DNA of 64,000 nucleotides from LMUY01 sp965199555. GTDB lineage: Bacteria > Pseudomonadota > Alphaproteobacteria > Acetobacterales > Acetobacteraceae. Under the pieces are notes generated by a model. The model worked only from the letters and a program-made list of their open reading frames with translations, was not told where the DNA came from and ran no database searches. Location: the NCBI GenBank assembly GCA_965199555.1, contig CBDASJ010000024.1, positions 124,001 through 188,000 of the forward strand, read 5' to 3'. Within the stretch, counting starts at the first letter, position 1. Every line of letters starts with the position of its first letter. Shown piece by piece: positions 56,881 through 64,000 of this stretch. The translations under genes were made by a program, and so were the position numbers.

Positions 56881-58053
56881 TCACGCCGCCATGCCCGCGC
56901 ACCATCCGCTCGACCACGCCCATTGGAAGTTGTAGCCGCCCAGCCAACCCGTCACGTCCACCGCCTCGCCGATGACGAACAAGCCGGGCACGGCGCGTGC
57001 CTCCATCGTGCGGGAGGACAGTGCCGCCGTATTCACCCCGCCCAGCGTGACTTCCGCCTTCGCGTAGCCCTCGGTCCCGGCGGGCAGCACCGGCCAGGCG
57101 GTCAGGGCGTCCGCGACCTGCGCCAGCACGCGGTCGGGGATGTTGGCGACCGGGCCGCCGGGCCATCGCGGCGCCAGCGCATCCGCCAGGCGTTGCGGCA
57201 GCATGCCGGCCAGGACGGTGCGCAGCGTCGCCTTCGGCCGTGCGGCCTTGGCATCGCGAAGAACGGTCACCGCGTCCAGCCCGGGCAGCAGGTCCAGCAC
57301 CACCGGCTCCCCTTCGCGCCAGGCGGAGGACACTTGCAGGATCGCCGGCCCGGACACCCCGCGATGGGTGAACAGCATGGCCTCGTGGAACAGCGCCCGG
57401 CCGCATCGCGCCGCCACCGGCAAGGCGACGCCGCTGAGCGGTCGCATCACGGCCAGGTCCGCGTTATCAGCCAGCAGCGGCACCAGCGCCGGGCGCAAAC
57501 CCGTCACCGGCAGGCCGAACCGCCGCGCGGCGTCGTGGGCGAAGCCGGTGGCGCCGAGTTTCGGGATCGACAAGCCGCCCGTCGCCAGCACCAGCGACCC
57601 AGCGGTGAAGCAGGCGCGGTCCGTGTCCACCCGGAACGCGTCGGCCCGGCTGAGTTCGGTCACCCGATGGCCCAGGCGCAGTTCCACGCCGGCCGCGGCA
57701 CATTCCGCCAGCAGCATCGCCACGATCGCCCGGGCCGAACCGTCGCAGAACAACTGCCCCAGCGTCTTTTCGTGCGTCGGGATGCCGTGGCGGGCGACCA
57801 GGGCGATGAAATCGTCGGCGGTGTAGCGGGACAGGGCGGAGCGGGCGAAATGCGGGTTGGCGGAAAAGAACCGCTCTGGCGCCGTGCCCGTGTTGGTGAA
57901 GTTGCAGCGGCCGCCGCCGGAAATGAGGATCTTGCGCCCGGCTTCCTCGGCGTGGTCCAGCAGCAGCACGCGCCGGCCGCGTTGCCCGGCGATGGCGGCG
58001 CACATCAGGCCGGCCGCCCCGGCGCCGACCACCACCACGTCGAACGGCGTCAC
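56881..58053 (-). CDS. NAD(P)/FAD-dependent oxidoreductase, BaiN/RdsA (HI0933) family
   Basis: A 390-residue flavoprotein of the HI0933/YhiN family. It has the N-terminal FAD motif DVVVVGAGAAGLMCAAIAGQ, the family hallmark GRKILISGGGRCNFTNTG, LATGGLSIPKLGATGFAHDA, and the C-terminal GLFVIGEAVDVTGWLGGYNF. Related proteins act in bile-acid reduction (BaiN) and in rRNA hydroxyuridine formation (RdsA class); the role here is open. The GTG start overlaps the tsaC stop (GTGA), so it is the third gene of a cysQ-tsaC operon. Confidence 0.92.
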   Translation of the reverse strand: MTPFDVVVVGAGAAGLMCAAIAGQRGRRVLLLDHAEEAGRKILISGGGRCNFTNTGTAPERFFSANPHFARSALSRYTADDFIALVARHGIPTHEKTLGQLFCDGSARAIVAMLLAECAAAGVELRLGHRVTELSRADAFRVDTDRACFTAGSLVLATGGLSIPKLGATGFAHDAARRFGLPVTGLRPALVPLLADNADLAVMRPLSGVALPVAARCGRALFHEAMLFTHRGVSGPAILQVSSAWREGEPVVLDLLPGLDAVTVLRDAKAARPKATLRTVLAGMLPQRLADALAPRWPGGPVANIPDRVLAQVADALTAWPVLPAGTEGYAKAEVTLGGVNTAALSSRTMEARAVPGLFVIGEAVDVTGWLGGYNFQWAWSSGWCAGMAA

Positions 58054-59018
58054 CGTGGGGCGGCGGCGCGTTGCAGCCGGTCGTTGATGGCCGCGCCCAG
58101 CCCGTCCTCCGGGACCGGCATGGCGGCGATGCCGCGCAGGCCGAGCCTTGCCCCTTCCGCATCCAGCCAGCGCAGCCCGGCGAACAGCCGGGCCGCCGCC
58201 GCCGCCGGGTCGCGCGCTTCGCTCAGCTCGAACACCGCGCCGGCGCCGGGCAAGGGCGGGCCGAACGCCAGCAGCGCCTCATCCGCCGCGACCGCCACCG
58301 CATCCAGTCGCACCGGCAGGGCGGGCGCGTAATGCGACACCAGCAGCCCGGGGGAGCGGAGGCTGCGGGATTGTTCCGCCGCGGCCGGGGTGATGCCTTG
58401 CCCGACCGGGCCGACCACCGCCTCGATGGCTTCGCGCGACACGCCGCCGGGCCGCAACAGGAAGGGGCGTGGCCCGGTCAGGTCAAGCACGGTGGACTCC
58501 AACCCGACGGGGCAGGGGCCGCCATCCACCACTGCGGCGATGCGGCCGTCCAGCCCGCTCAACACGTGGTCCGCCGTGGTGGGGGAGACCGCGCCCGAGC
58601 GGTTGGCGGACGGCGCCGCGACCGGCCGCTCCACGGCCGCCAGCAAGGCCAGCGCCACCGGGTGCGCCGGCACCCGCACCGCCAGCGTGTCCAGCCCGGC
58701 CCCGGCCAGCAACGCCACCGGGCAGGTGATCCGCCGCGGCAGCACCAGGGTCAGCGGCCCGGGCCAGAACGCCGCCGCCAGGAACGCGGCGGTGGCGGAC
58801 GCCGCCACGTGGCGGAACGCGGCGTCGGCGTCGGGGTAATGGCAGATCAGCGGGTTGAAGTGTGGCCGGCCTTTCGCCGTGAAGATTGCGGAAACCGCGG
58901 CGTTGCTCGTCGCGTCGGCGCCGAGCCCGTAGACCGTTTCCGTGGGGAAGGCGACGAGCTCGCCGGCCAGCAGCAGCGCCGATGCCGCCGGGTCGCCCGG
59001 TTGGAGCCGCCGGGTCAC
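58050..59018 (-). CDS. tsaC: L-threonylcarbamoyladenylate synthase, Sua5 form
   Basis: A 322-residue protein with an N-terminal YrdC domain (ELVAFPTETVYGLGADATSN, KGRPHFNPLICHYPD, PAPSANRSG-type segment VAAPSANRSGAVSPTTADHV, TVLDLTGPRPFLLRPGGVS) and a C-terminal Sua5 domain after LRSPGLLVSHYAPALP. It makes threonylcarbamoyl-AMP for the t6A37 modification of tRNAs reading ANN codons. The GTG start overlaps the cysQ stop (GTGA). Full Sua5 length separates it from the short TsaC of E. coli. Confidence 0.94.
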   Translation of the reverse strand: MTRRLQPGDPAASALLLAGELVAFPTETVYGLGADATSNAAVSAIFTAKGRPHFNPLICHYPDADAAFRHVAASATAAFLAAAFWPGPLTLVLPRRITCPVALLAGAGLDTLAVRVPAHPVALALLAAVERPVAAPSANRSGAVSPTTADHVLSGLDGRIAAVVDGGPCPVGLESTVLDLTGPRPFLLRPGGVSREAIEAVVGPVGQGITPAAAEQSRSLRSPGLLVSHYAPALPVRLDAVAVAADEALLAFGPPLPGAGAVFELSEARDPAAAAARLFAGLRWLDAEGARLGLRGIAAMPVPEDGLGAAINDRLQRAAAPR

Positions 59019-59773
59019 CGGCCAGTGCAGATGAAATGCGGGTTTTCCCAATTCGGCTTGGCATAGCGGAGCGCCGCGCCGTCCAGATCCGTCAGCCGCC
59101 CGCCCGCCGCTTCCAGCACGGCCTGGGGTCCGGCGGTGTCCCACTCCATGGTGCGGCCGAAGCGGGGGTACAGGTCGGCCACGCCTTCCGCCACGCGGAC
59201 GATCTTCAGCGCCGAGCCGTAATTGGTGATTTTGGCGACCGCCTGTCCTGCCAGAAAGGCGCCCAGCCGCGCGTCGTTGGCGTAGTGGCGGGAAGCGAGC
59301 ACGGTCAGCCCTTCCGCTGGCGGCAGGCGGGCGGCGATCGGCTCGGTGCCGGACGCGGTCTGCTTCCAGGCGCCGCGGCCGACGATGCCGCCGAACAACT
59401 CGCCCAACGCCGGCACGCCCACCACCCCCAGCACGGGCGCGCCGTGGCGCACCAGGCCGATGTTGACGGTGAACTCGTCATGCCCGGCGGCGAACTCCCG
59501 CGTGCCGTCCAGCGGGTCGACCAGCCAATACACGTGGGAGGCGTCGTGTTCGATGCCGGCGGCGGCTTCCTCCTCCGCGACGACGGGGATGTTTGGCGTG
59601 GCCTCCCGCAGCGCCGCCGCGATCAGCGCTTCGGCCTTGTGGTCGGCTTCGGTGACCGGGCTGTGGTCTTCCTTGCGCAGGGTCTCGAACCCGGCGGCGC
59701 GCACGGCCAGGATGACGGCGCCGGCCTGCCGGGCCAGGTCGGCGATCAGCGCGAGCAAAGCATCATCGTCCAT
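59015..59773 (-). CDS. cysQ: 3'(2'),5'-bisphosphate nucleotidase CysQ
   Basis: A 252-residue phosphatase of the inositol monophosphatase fold. Metal-site motifs are SPVTEADHKAEALI, VVAEEEAAA, YWLVDPLDGTREFAAG and MEWDTAGPQAVLEAAGG. CysQ removes the 3' phosphate of PAP and PAPS, by-products of sulfate assimilation. An ATG three codons upstream (59782) is also possible. It heads the cysQ-tsaC-flavoprotein operon and diverges from pepA. Confidence 0.92.
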   Translation of the reverse strand: MDDDALLALIADLARQAGAVILAVRAAGFETLRKEDHSPVTEADHKAEALIAAALREATPNIPVVAEEEAAAGIEHDASHVYWLVDPLDGTREFAAGHDEFTVNIGLVRHGAPVLGVVGVPALGELFGGIVGRGAWKQTASGTEPIAARLPPAEGLTVLASRHYANDARLGAFLAGQAVAKITNYGSALKIVRVAEGVADLYPRFGRTMEWDTAGPQAVLEAAGGRLTDLDGAALRYAKPNWENPHFICTGR

Positions 59774-59861
59774 GCTCGACATTATGCGGCGGGGCCTTGG
59801 CCTGGCAAACAAACCCGGCGCTGCTACAGTTGGCGTCGTTGCATCTCGTCGGGGTTTCCTC

Positions 59862-61364
59862 ATGCTCGCCATCGACTTTGCCCAAGCCACCCTGCCGGCC
59901 GCCGGCGCGCTTGCGGTGCTGGTGCCGGACGGGGCGGCGCTTGCGGGCCTGGCCGCGACCGTGGACGGGGAAACCGGCGGCGCCCTGTCGCGTGCCTTGG
60001 CGGCGGCGAAGTTCACCGGCAAGAAAGGCACCACCTGCACAATCCTGGCGCCCGGTGCCGGCCTGTCCCGCATCGTCGCGATCGGGCTCGGCAAACCCGG
60101 TGAGCTGACGCCGCTGGGGATGGAGGAAGCCGGCGGCGCGGCGGCGACCGCCTTGGCCGGGGAAGCGCAGGCTGCCGTGGCAGTGGGCGACCTGCCCGCC
60201 GAGCATGCCGCGGCGGTGGCGATGGGCGCCGTGCTGCGCGCGTACCGCTTCGACCGCTACCGCACCAAGGAAAAGGCGGAAGACAAGCCGAAGCTCGCGA
60301 CCCTGTCGATCCTGTGCGCCGACCCCGCCGCGGCCGCCGCGGCGTGGCAGCCGATGGCGGCGGTGGCGGAGGGCGTGTTCCTGGCCCGCGACCTGGTCAG
60401 CGAGCCGGCAAACGTGCTGTTCCCCGCCGAGATGGCGGATCGCTGCCTCGAGCTGGAAAAGCTCGGCGTGAAGGTGGAGGTGTTCGGCCCGAAGGAGATG
60501 GCCAAGCTCGGCTTCGGCATGCTGATGGGCGTGGCACTCGGCAGCGCGGTGGAGCCGCGCATGGTGGTGATGCGCTGGAACGGGGCCGCCAAGGGCAAGA
60601 AGAAGGGCGCCGCCAAATCGAAGCCGCTGGCCTTTGTCGGCAAGGGCGTGACCTTCGACACCGGCGGCATCTCCATCAAACCCGCGGGCGGGATGGAGGA
60701 CATGAAGTGGGACATGGCCGGCGCGGGCGCCGTGGTGGGCGCGATGGCGGCGCTGGCCGGCCGCAAGGCGCGCGTGGACGTGGTGGGCCTGGTCGGGCTG
60801 GTGGAGAACATGCCCGGCCCCGCGGCCCAGCGCCCCGGCGACGTCGTCACCAGCTATTCCGGCCAAACGGTGGAGATCATCAACACCGACGCGGAAGGCC
60901 GCCTGGTGCTGGGCGACGTGCTTTGGTACTGCCAGGAGCGGTTCCAGCCCGCCTTCATGGTGGATTTGGCCACGCTCACCGGCGGCATCATCGTCAGCCT
61001 GGGGCATGAATATGCCGGCCTGTTCAGCAACGACGAGGCGCTGGCGCAGAACCTGCTGGCCGCCGGCTCGGCCTGGGGCGAGAAGCTGTGGCGCATGCCG
61101 CTGGGCGACGCCTACGACAAGATGATCCGCAGCGAGATCGCCGACATGAAGAACGTCGGCGGCCGCCCCGGCGGGTCGATCAGCGCCGCCTGCTTCATCC
61201 AGCGCTTCACCAACGGCGTGCCCTGGGCGCATCTGGACATCGCCGGCACCGCCTGGAGCACCAAGGATGCGCCGACGGCCCCGAAGGGCGCCACCGCGTT
61301 CGGCGTGCGGCTGATCGACCGGCTGGTGGCCGAGCATTACGAGACCGCCCTGCCGGAGGAGTGA
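59862..61364 (+). CDS. pepA: Leucyl aminopeptidase (M17)
   Basis: A 500-residue M17 aminopeptidase that removes N-terminal residues. The catalytic domain has FVGKGVTFDTGGISIKPAGG (metal Lys and Asp, catalytic Lys), MKWDMAGAGAVVGAM (metal Asp) and IINTDAEGRLVLGDVLWY (metal Asp/Glu and catalytic Arg). The N-terminal domain is intact. A -10-like TACAGT is 31 bases upstream. Its stop overlaps the start of a second M17 gene (TGATG). Confidence 0.95.
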   Translation: MLAIDFAQATLPAAGALAVLVPDGAALAGLAATVDGETGGALSRALAAAKFTGKKGTTCTILAPGAGLSRIVAIGLGKPGELTPLGMEEAGGAAATALAGEAQAAVAVGDLPAEHAAAVAMGAVLRAYRFDRYRTKEKAEDKPKLATLSILCADPAAAAAAWQPMAAVAEGVFLARDLVSEPANVLFPAEMADRCLELEKLGVKVEVFGPKEMAKLGFGMLMGVALGSAVEPRMVVMRWNGAAKGKKKGAAKSKPLAFVGKGVTFDTGGISIKPAGGMEDMKWDMAGAGAVVGAMAALAGRKARVDVVGLVGLVENMPGPAAQRPGDVVTSYSGQTVEIINTDAEGRLVLGDVLWYCQERFQPAFMVDLATLTGGIIVSLGHEYAGLFSNDEALAQNLLAAGSAWGEKLWRMPLGDAYDKMIRSEIADMKNVGGRPGGSISAACFIQRFTNGVPWAHLDIAGTAWSTKDAPTAPKGATAFGVRLIDRLVAEHYETALPEE

Positions 61365-62719
61365 TGCGGGTCCGCATCGCGCCCGCTTCGCCGCACGGCC
61401 CAGTGGTGGAGCCGGTGGCGGTCGGGCGTTCGCGCCCCGGTTTCGCCGCCTGCGTCGGCGATGCGGCCTGGTTGCAGGATCGCTGGCTGGTGGCGCTGGG
61501 CGACGATGCCGAAACCGCCGGCGCGCTGGCGGCCACGCGGCTGGACGGCAAGCGCCGCGCCACGCTGGACGTTCGGTACCTGGCGCCGGAGGTGGCGACC
61601 GCCTTTGCCACCGGGCTTTGCCTGCGGGCCTGGCGCTTCGACCGGCTGCGCACGGTCAAGCACACGGGCGCATTGCGCCAACTGGACCTGCTGACGGATG
61701 CGCCGGGGCCGCTCCGCCGTGCCTGGCGGCGGCCAGCAGCCGTGCTGGCCGGGGTGGAACTCGCCCGCGACCTGGTGGCCGAACCGTCCAACACGCTGAC
61801 GCCCGCCGGGTTCGTCGAGCGCCTGGCGCCGTTGGCGGAGGCGGGGGTCAGGATCGACGTCTTGAAGCGGCGCGCCCTGCGGGAGGCGGGGCTCGGCGCG
61901 CTGCTGGCGGTGGGCGGCGGGTCCGCGCATCCGCCCCGGCTGGTCGTGCTGCGCTGGAAAGGCACGACCGAGGCGGCGCCCCTGGTGTTCGTCGGCAAAG
62001 GCATCACCTTCGACACCGGCGGCCTGTGCATCAAGCCCGCCGCCGGCATGGAGGAGATGCGGGCCGACATGGCCGGTGCCGCCGCCTGCGTCGGCGCGAT
62101 GCTGGCGCTCGCCACCCGCCGCTCCCCTGCGCCGGCCGCTGCGGTGCTGGCCTTGGCGGAGAACGCCACGGGCGGCGCCAGCTACCGCCCGGCCGACGTG
62201 GTGCGCACCGGCAGCGGCTTGTGCGTCGAGGTGGTGGACACGGATGCGGAAGGGCGCCTGGTGCTGGCGGACGCGCTTGGCTGGGCGGTGCGCCACCTGC
62301 AGCCCGCGGCGATCGTGGACCTGGCGACGCTGACCGGCAGCATCGTCGCCGCCTTGGGCGGGCAGATGGCGGGATTGTTCGACAACGACGCCGGGTTCGC
62401 CGCCCACGTCGCGGCGGCGGGCACCGCGGCGGGCGAACCGGTGTGGCGCATGCCGATCGGCGCCAGCCACCGGGCGGACCTCCATTCGGACATCGCCGAT
62501 CTGCGGCATTGCGTGCCGGGGCGGGGCCAGCCGGATGCCTGCCACGCCGCCGCCTTCCTGCGCGAGTTCGTCGGCGCCACGCCATGGGCGCATCTGGACA
62601 TCGCCGGCATGGAGGCCCGCGACGCGGCCTGTGTTCGGCACGCCGCCGGCCCGACCGGCTTCGGCGTCCGCCTGCTGGACCGGTTGGCGGCGCAATGCTT
62701 CGAAGACCCGCACCGGTGA
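61364..62719 (+). CDS. Second leucyl aminopeptidase-family protein (M17 paralogue)
   Basis: A 451-residue M17 protein directly coupled to pepA. It keeps all the usual residues: FVGKGITFDTGGLCIKPAAG, MRADMAGAAACVGAM, VVDTDAEGRLVLADALGW, and ELARDLVAEPSNTLTPAGF before the catalytic domain. The N-terminal domain is shorter and different, which often goes with a changed oligomer or specificity. In Alphaproteobacteria a second PepA-like gene next to pepA is not rare. The start overlaps the pepA stop, and the stop overlaps the holC start (GTGA). Confidence 0.92.
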   Translation: MRVRIAPASPHGPVVEPVAVGRSRPGFAACVGDAAWLQDRWLVALGDDAETAGALAATRLDGKRRATLDVRYLAPEVATAFATGLCLRAWRFDRLRTVKHTGALRQLDLLTDAPGPLRRAWRRPAAVLAGVELARDLVAEPSNTLTPAGFVERLAPLAEAGVRIDVLKRRALREAGLGALLAVGGGSAHPPRLVVLRWKGTTEAAPLVFVGKGITFDTGGLCIKPAAGMEEMRADMAGAAACVGAMLALATRRSPAPAAAVLALAENATGGASYRPADVVRTGSGLCVEVVDTDAEGRLVLADALGWAVRHLQPAAIVDLATLTGSIVAALGGQMAGLFDNDAGFAAHVAAAGTAAGEPVWRMPIGASHRADLHSDIADLRHCVPGRGQPDACHAAAFLREFVGATPWAHLDIAGMEARDAACVRHAAGPTGFGVRLLDRLAAQCFEDPHR

Positions 62720-63159
62720 GCGAGATCGGCTTCTACCACCTGACCCGGTCGACCGTGTTGCAGGCGTTGCCGAAGCTGCTGGGCCGCACGCTGGACGCCG
62801 GGCAACGCGCGGTGGTTCTGTGCGGCGACGCGGCGCGGCTGCGCGCGCTGGACGACGCGTTGTGGGCGAGCACGGACCCGGATTGGCTGCCCCATGGCAG
62901 CGCGCAAACCGGTGACGCGGAGTTGCAGCCGATCTGGCTGACCCTGGTGGCCGAGGCGCCCAATGGCGGCCGCTTCCTGTTCCAGTTGGACGGGGCGCCG
63001 GCCGACCACGCGCCATTTGACCGCGTGTTCGACCTGTTCGACGGGGGCGACCCGGCGGAGGTCGCCGCGGCCCGGCTGCGCTGGTCCGCCGCCAAGGCGG
63101 CCGGGCACCAACTGACCTATTGGCAGCAGGGCGAGCGGGGCTGGCAGAAAAAAGCCTGA
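62716..63159 (+). CDS. holC: DNA polymerase III chi subunit
   Basis: A 147-residue HolC. Key features are IGFYHLTRSTVLQALPKLLG, GQRAVVLCGDAARLRALDDA, LWASTDPDWLPHGSA and the end RVFDLFDGGDPAEV. Chi links the clamp loader to single-stranded DNA-binding protein. The GTG start overlaps the stop of the M17 paralogue, and the pepA-holC order is widely conserved in proteobacteria, so the second peptidase gene has been inserted into, or duplicated within, that pair. Confidence 0.94.
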   Translation: MSEIGFYHLTRSTVLQALPKLLGRTLDAGQRAVVLCGDAARLRALDDALWASTDPDWLPHGSAQTGDAELQPIWLTLVAEAPNGGRFLFQLDGAPADHAPFDRVFDLFDGGDPAEVAAARLRWSAAKAAGHQLTYWQQGERGWQKKA

Positions 63160-63192
63160 CGGACCGCTTCTCCGCGGCGGCACGGTCCGTTA
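63159..63192 (+). terminator. Hairpin at the end of the pepA-holC operon
   Basis: ACGGACCG and CGGTCCGT (8 bp each) pair across a 16-base loop that itself contains CCGCGG, starting at the holC stop codon. A weak TTAC follows. Confidence 0.5.
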
Positions 63193-63219
63193 CATGCGCT
63201 GTATGGGACACGCCTGACC

Positions 63220-63858
63220 GTGCTGCGCTATGCTCTTTTCGCGGTTGCCGCCGCCATGGTGATCGCGGTCGCCTTCGTTCTGCTGCCGACCGGCAGCAGG
63301 CAGCGGCAGGAGCCACGCATCCTTTCGTCGAGCGACACCGCGCCGTCACCGGGCTTCGTGATCCATCCGGCGGACACGCCCGCGCCTGGCACACCACCCG
63401 CGTCGGCGACGCCGCCAGGCAACCCGGCGGATTTGGATGCGGTGATGCAGCGGCTGCGCGCGGCGGGGGCGAAGCCGGATAACACCGACACCCAGGCACA
63501 AACGGCGACGCCCTCGTCACCGGTCTCGCCCGCACCGCCGGGATCGGCCCCCCCGGCGGACCCGACAACTACGCCGCCGCCGGCCGCCACGCCGCCATCC
63601 CCGCCGCGCTGGGGCAGCGTAACGGGGCAGGGCACGCGCTGGCGGATGGCACGGTCCGGCAGCGGCTACACCGTGTCCATCGACCTCGGCAGTGGCCAGG
63701 TCGCGGATGTCCATGTGCTCCCGGCGTTCGGCAATTTGGACCCGGCATCCGTCAACCTCCGGGTCGATTACCTGCGGGACACCATCCTGAAGAACTTTTC
63801 CCACCAGTCCGGGACCTACAGCTTCGCCCGGGACGGATCGGTGTCAGTCGAACAGTAA
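63220..63858 (+). CDS. Membrane-anchored periplasmic protein of unknown function
   Basis: A 212-residue protein: one N-terminal hydrophobic helix (LFAVAAAMVIAVAFVLLPTG), a long linker very rich in Pro, Ala, Thr and Ser (about residues 35-128), and a compact C-terminal domain of about 80 residues with TRWRMARSGSGYTVSIDLGS, ADVHVLPAFGNLDPASVNLR and GTYSFARDGSVSVEQ. The layout resembles proteins that hold a small domain away from the inner membrane. The family is not recognised. The start is a GTG. Confidence 0.7.
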   Translation: MLRYALFAVAAAMVIAVAFVLLPTGSRQRQEPRILSSSDTAPSPGFVIHPADTPAPGTPPASATPPGNPADLDAVMQRLRAAGAKPDNTDTQAQTATPSSPVSPAPPGSAPPADPTTTPPPAATPPSPPRWGSVTGQGTRWRMARSGSGYTVSIDLGSGQVADVHVLPAFGNLDPASVNLRVDYLRDTILKNFSHQSGTYSFARDGSVSVEQ

Positions 63859-63959
63859 GGCGGCGTTGCATTCTGTCGCATTTGGCAGGGCTGGCGCCAC
63901 ATCCGCGACACACAGTCGTGCGTAACCTGCGAGGGAGATAGTCGCAGGGAGCCGTCGGC

Positions 63960-64000
63960 ATGCAGATCGTGCAGCACCAGCCCGCCCAGCCGATCATGTC
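63960..64000 (+). CDS. Start of an unknown gene, cut by right edge
   Basis: An ATG at 63960 is preceded by CAGGGAG at good spacing, and 13 codons are visible (MQIVQHQPAQPIM) before the window ends. No identification is possible from so short a piece; only the ribosome site and the open frame support it. Confidence 0.45.
   Translation, partial: MQIVQHQPAQPIM

Overview
The window is dense, GC-rich chromosomal DNA with no rRNA, tRNA, CRISPR array, insertion sequence or prophage that I can see. The gene content points to an alphaproteobacterium of the Rhodospirillales, most likely Acetobacteraceae. The reasons are the NDUFA12-MlaD-DUF2155 chain, a fused shikimate kinase/3-dehydroquinate synthase, the accA/xerD/aroK neighbourhood, Tat-exported substrate-binding proteins and very frequent 1-4 bp start/stop overlaps. 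The family assignment rests on recalled synteny, not on a search.

Layout. 1-7.5 kb: partial recX, a BLUF photoreceptor, an FAD-linked 2-hydroxyacid dehydrogenase diverging from a GST, a LysE exporter diverging from a LuxR regulator plus membrane acyltransferase, and a Tat-exported bicupin oxalate decarboxylase. A shared 16-bp palindrome lies upstream of the LysE/LuxR pair and of the decarboxylase. 7.9-11.4 kb: a cytochrome b / molybdopterin oxidoreductase / thioredoxin-fold / LysR operon diverging from a PRC-barrel protein. 11.5-16 kb: chemoreceptor, GST, dipeptide-type binding protein. 16-21.5 kb: an ArsR-methyltransferase regulator co-translated with cobalamin-dependent methionine synthase; metH is split by a 1-nt frameshift. 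A near-perfect palindromic operator separates this operon from a tiny CobW-like protein that lacks a P-loop. A Uma2 nuclease follows. 21.5-28.1 kb: a COG3146 acetyltransferase, RidA, a diverged NrdJ-like protein and a NitT/TauT-type importer with two permeases. 28.2-32.7 kb: nuo accessory subunit, MlaD, DUF2155, OtsB, an ABC-2 permease and an HldE whose nucleotidyltransferase half looks dead.

32.7-38.5 kb: a bacteriophytochrome kinase with its heme oxygenase, LysR, a class II HMG-CoA reductase, and a SmtB-SmtA zinc/metallothionein pair. 38.9-43.9 kb: two DUF2382 stress proteins, a GT4 glycosyltransferase, an ABC exporter and MscL. 43.9-49.7 kb: aroKB fusion, xerD, MaoC hydratase, thiolase plus DUF35 protein, accA. 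49.7-56.6 kb: lipoproteins, a dienelactone-hydrolase-like protein, HyuA/HyuB, a HAD hydrolase and DUF805. 56.9-64 kb: a BaiN/RdsA-type flavoprotein, TsaC and CysQ coupled in one operon, diverging from pepA, a second pepA paralogue and holC.

Most of this is housekeeping. The points most worth a second look are the mini-CobW and its shared operator with metH, the metH frameshift, the NrdJ-derived TSCPD protein, the degenerate HldE domain, the SmtB/SmtA pair, the repeated palindrome at 3.9 and 7.5 kb, and promoters that seem to drive leaderless messages.
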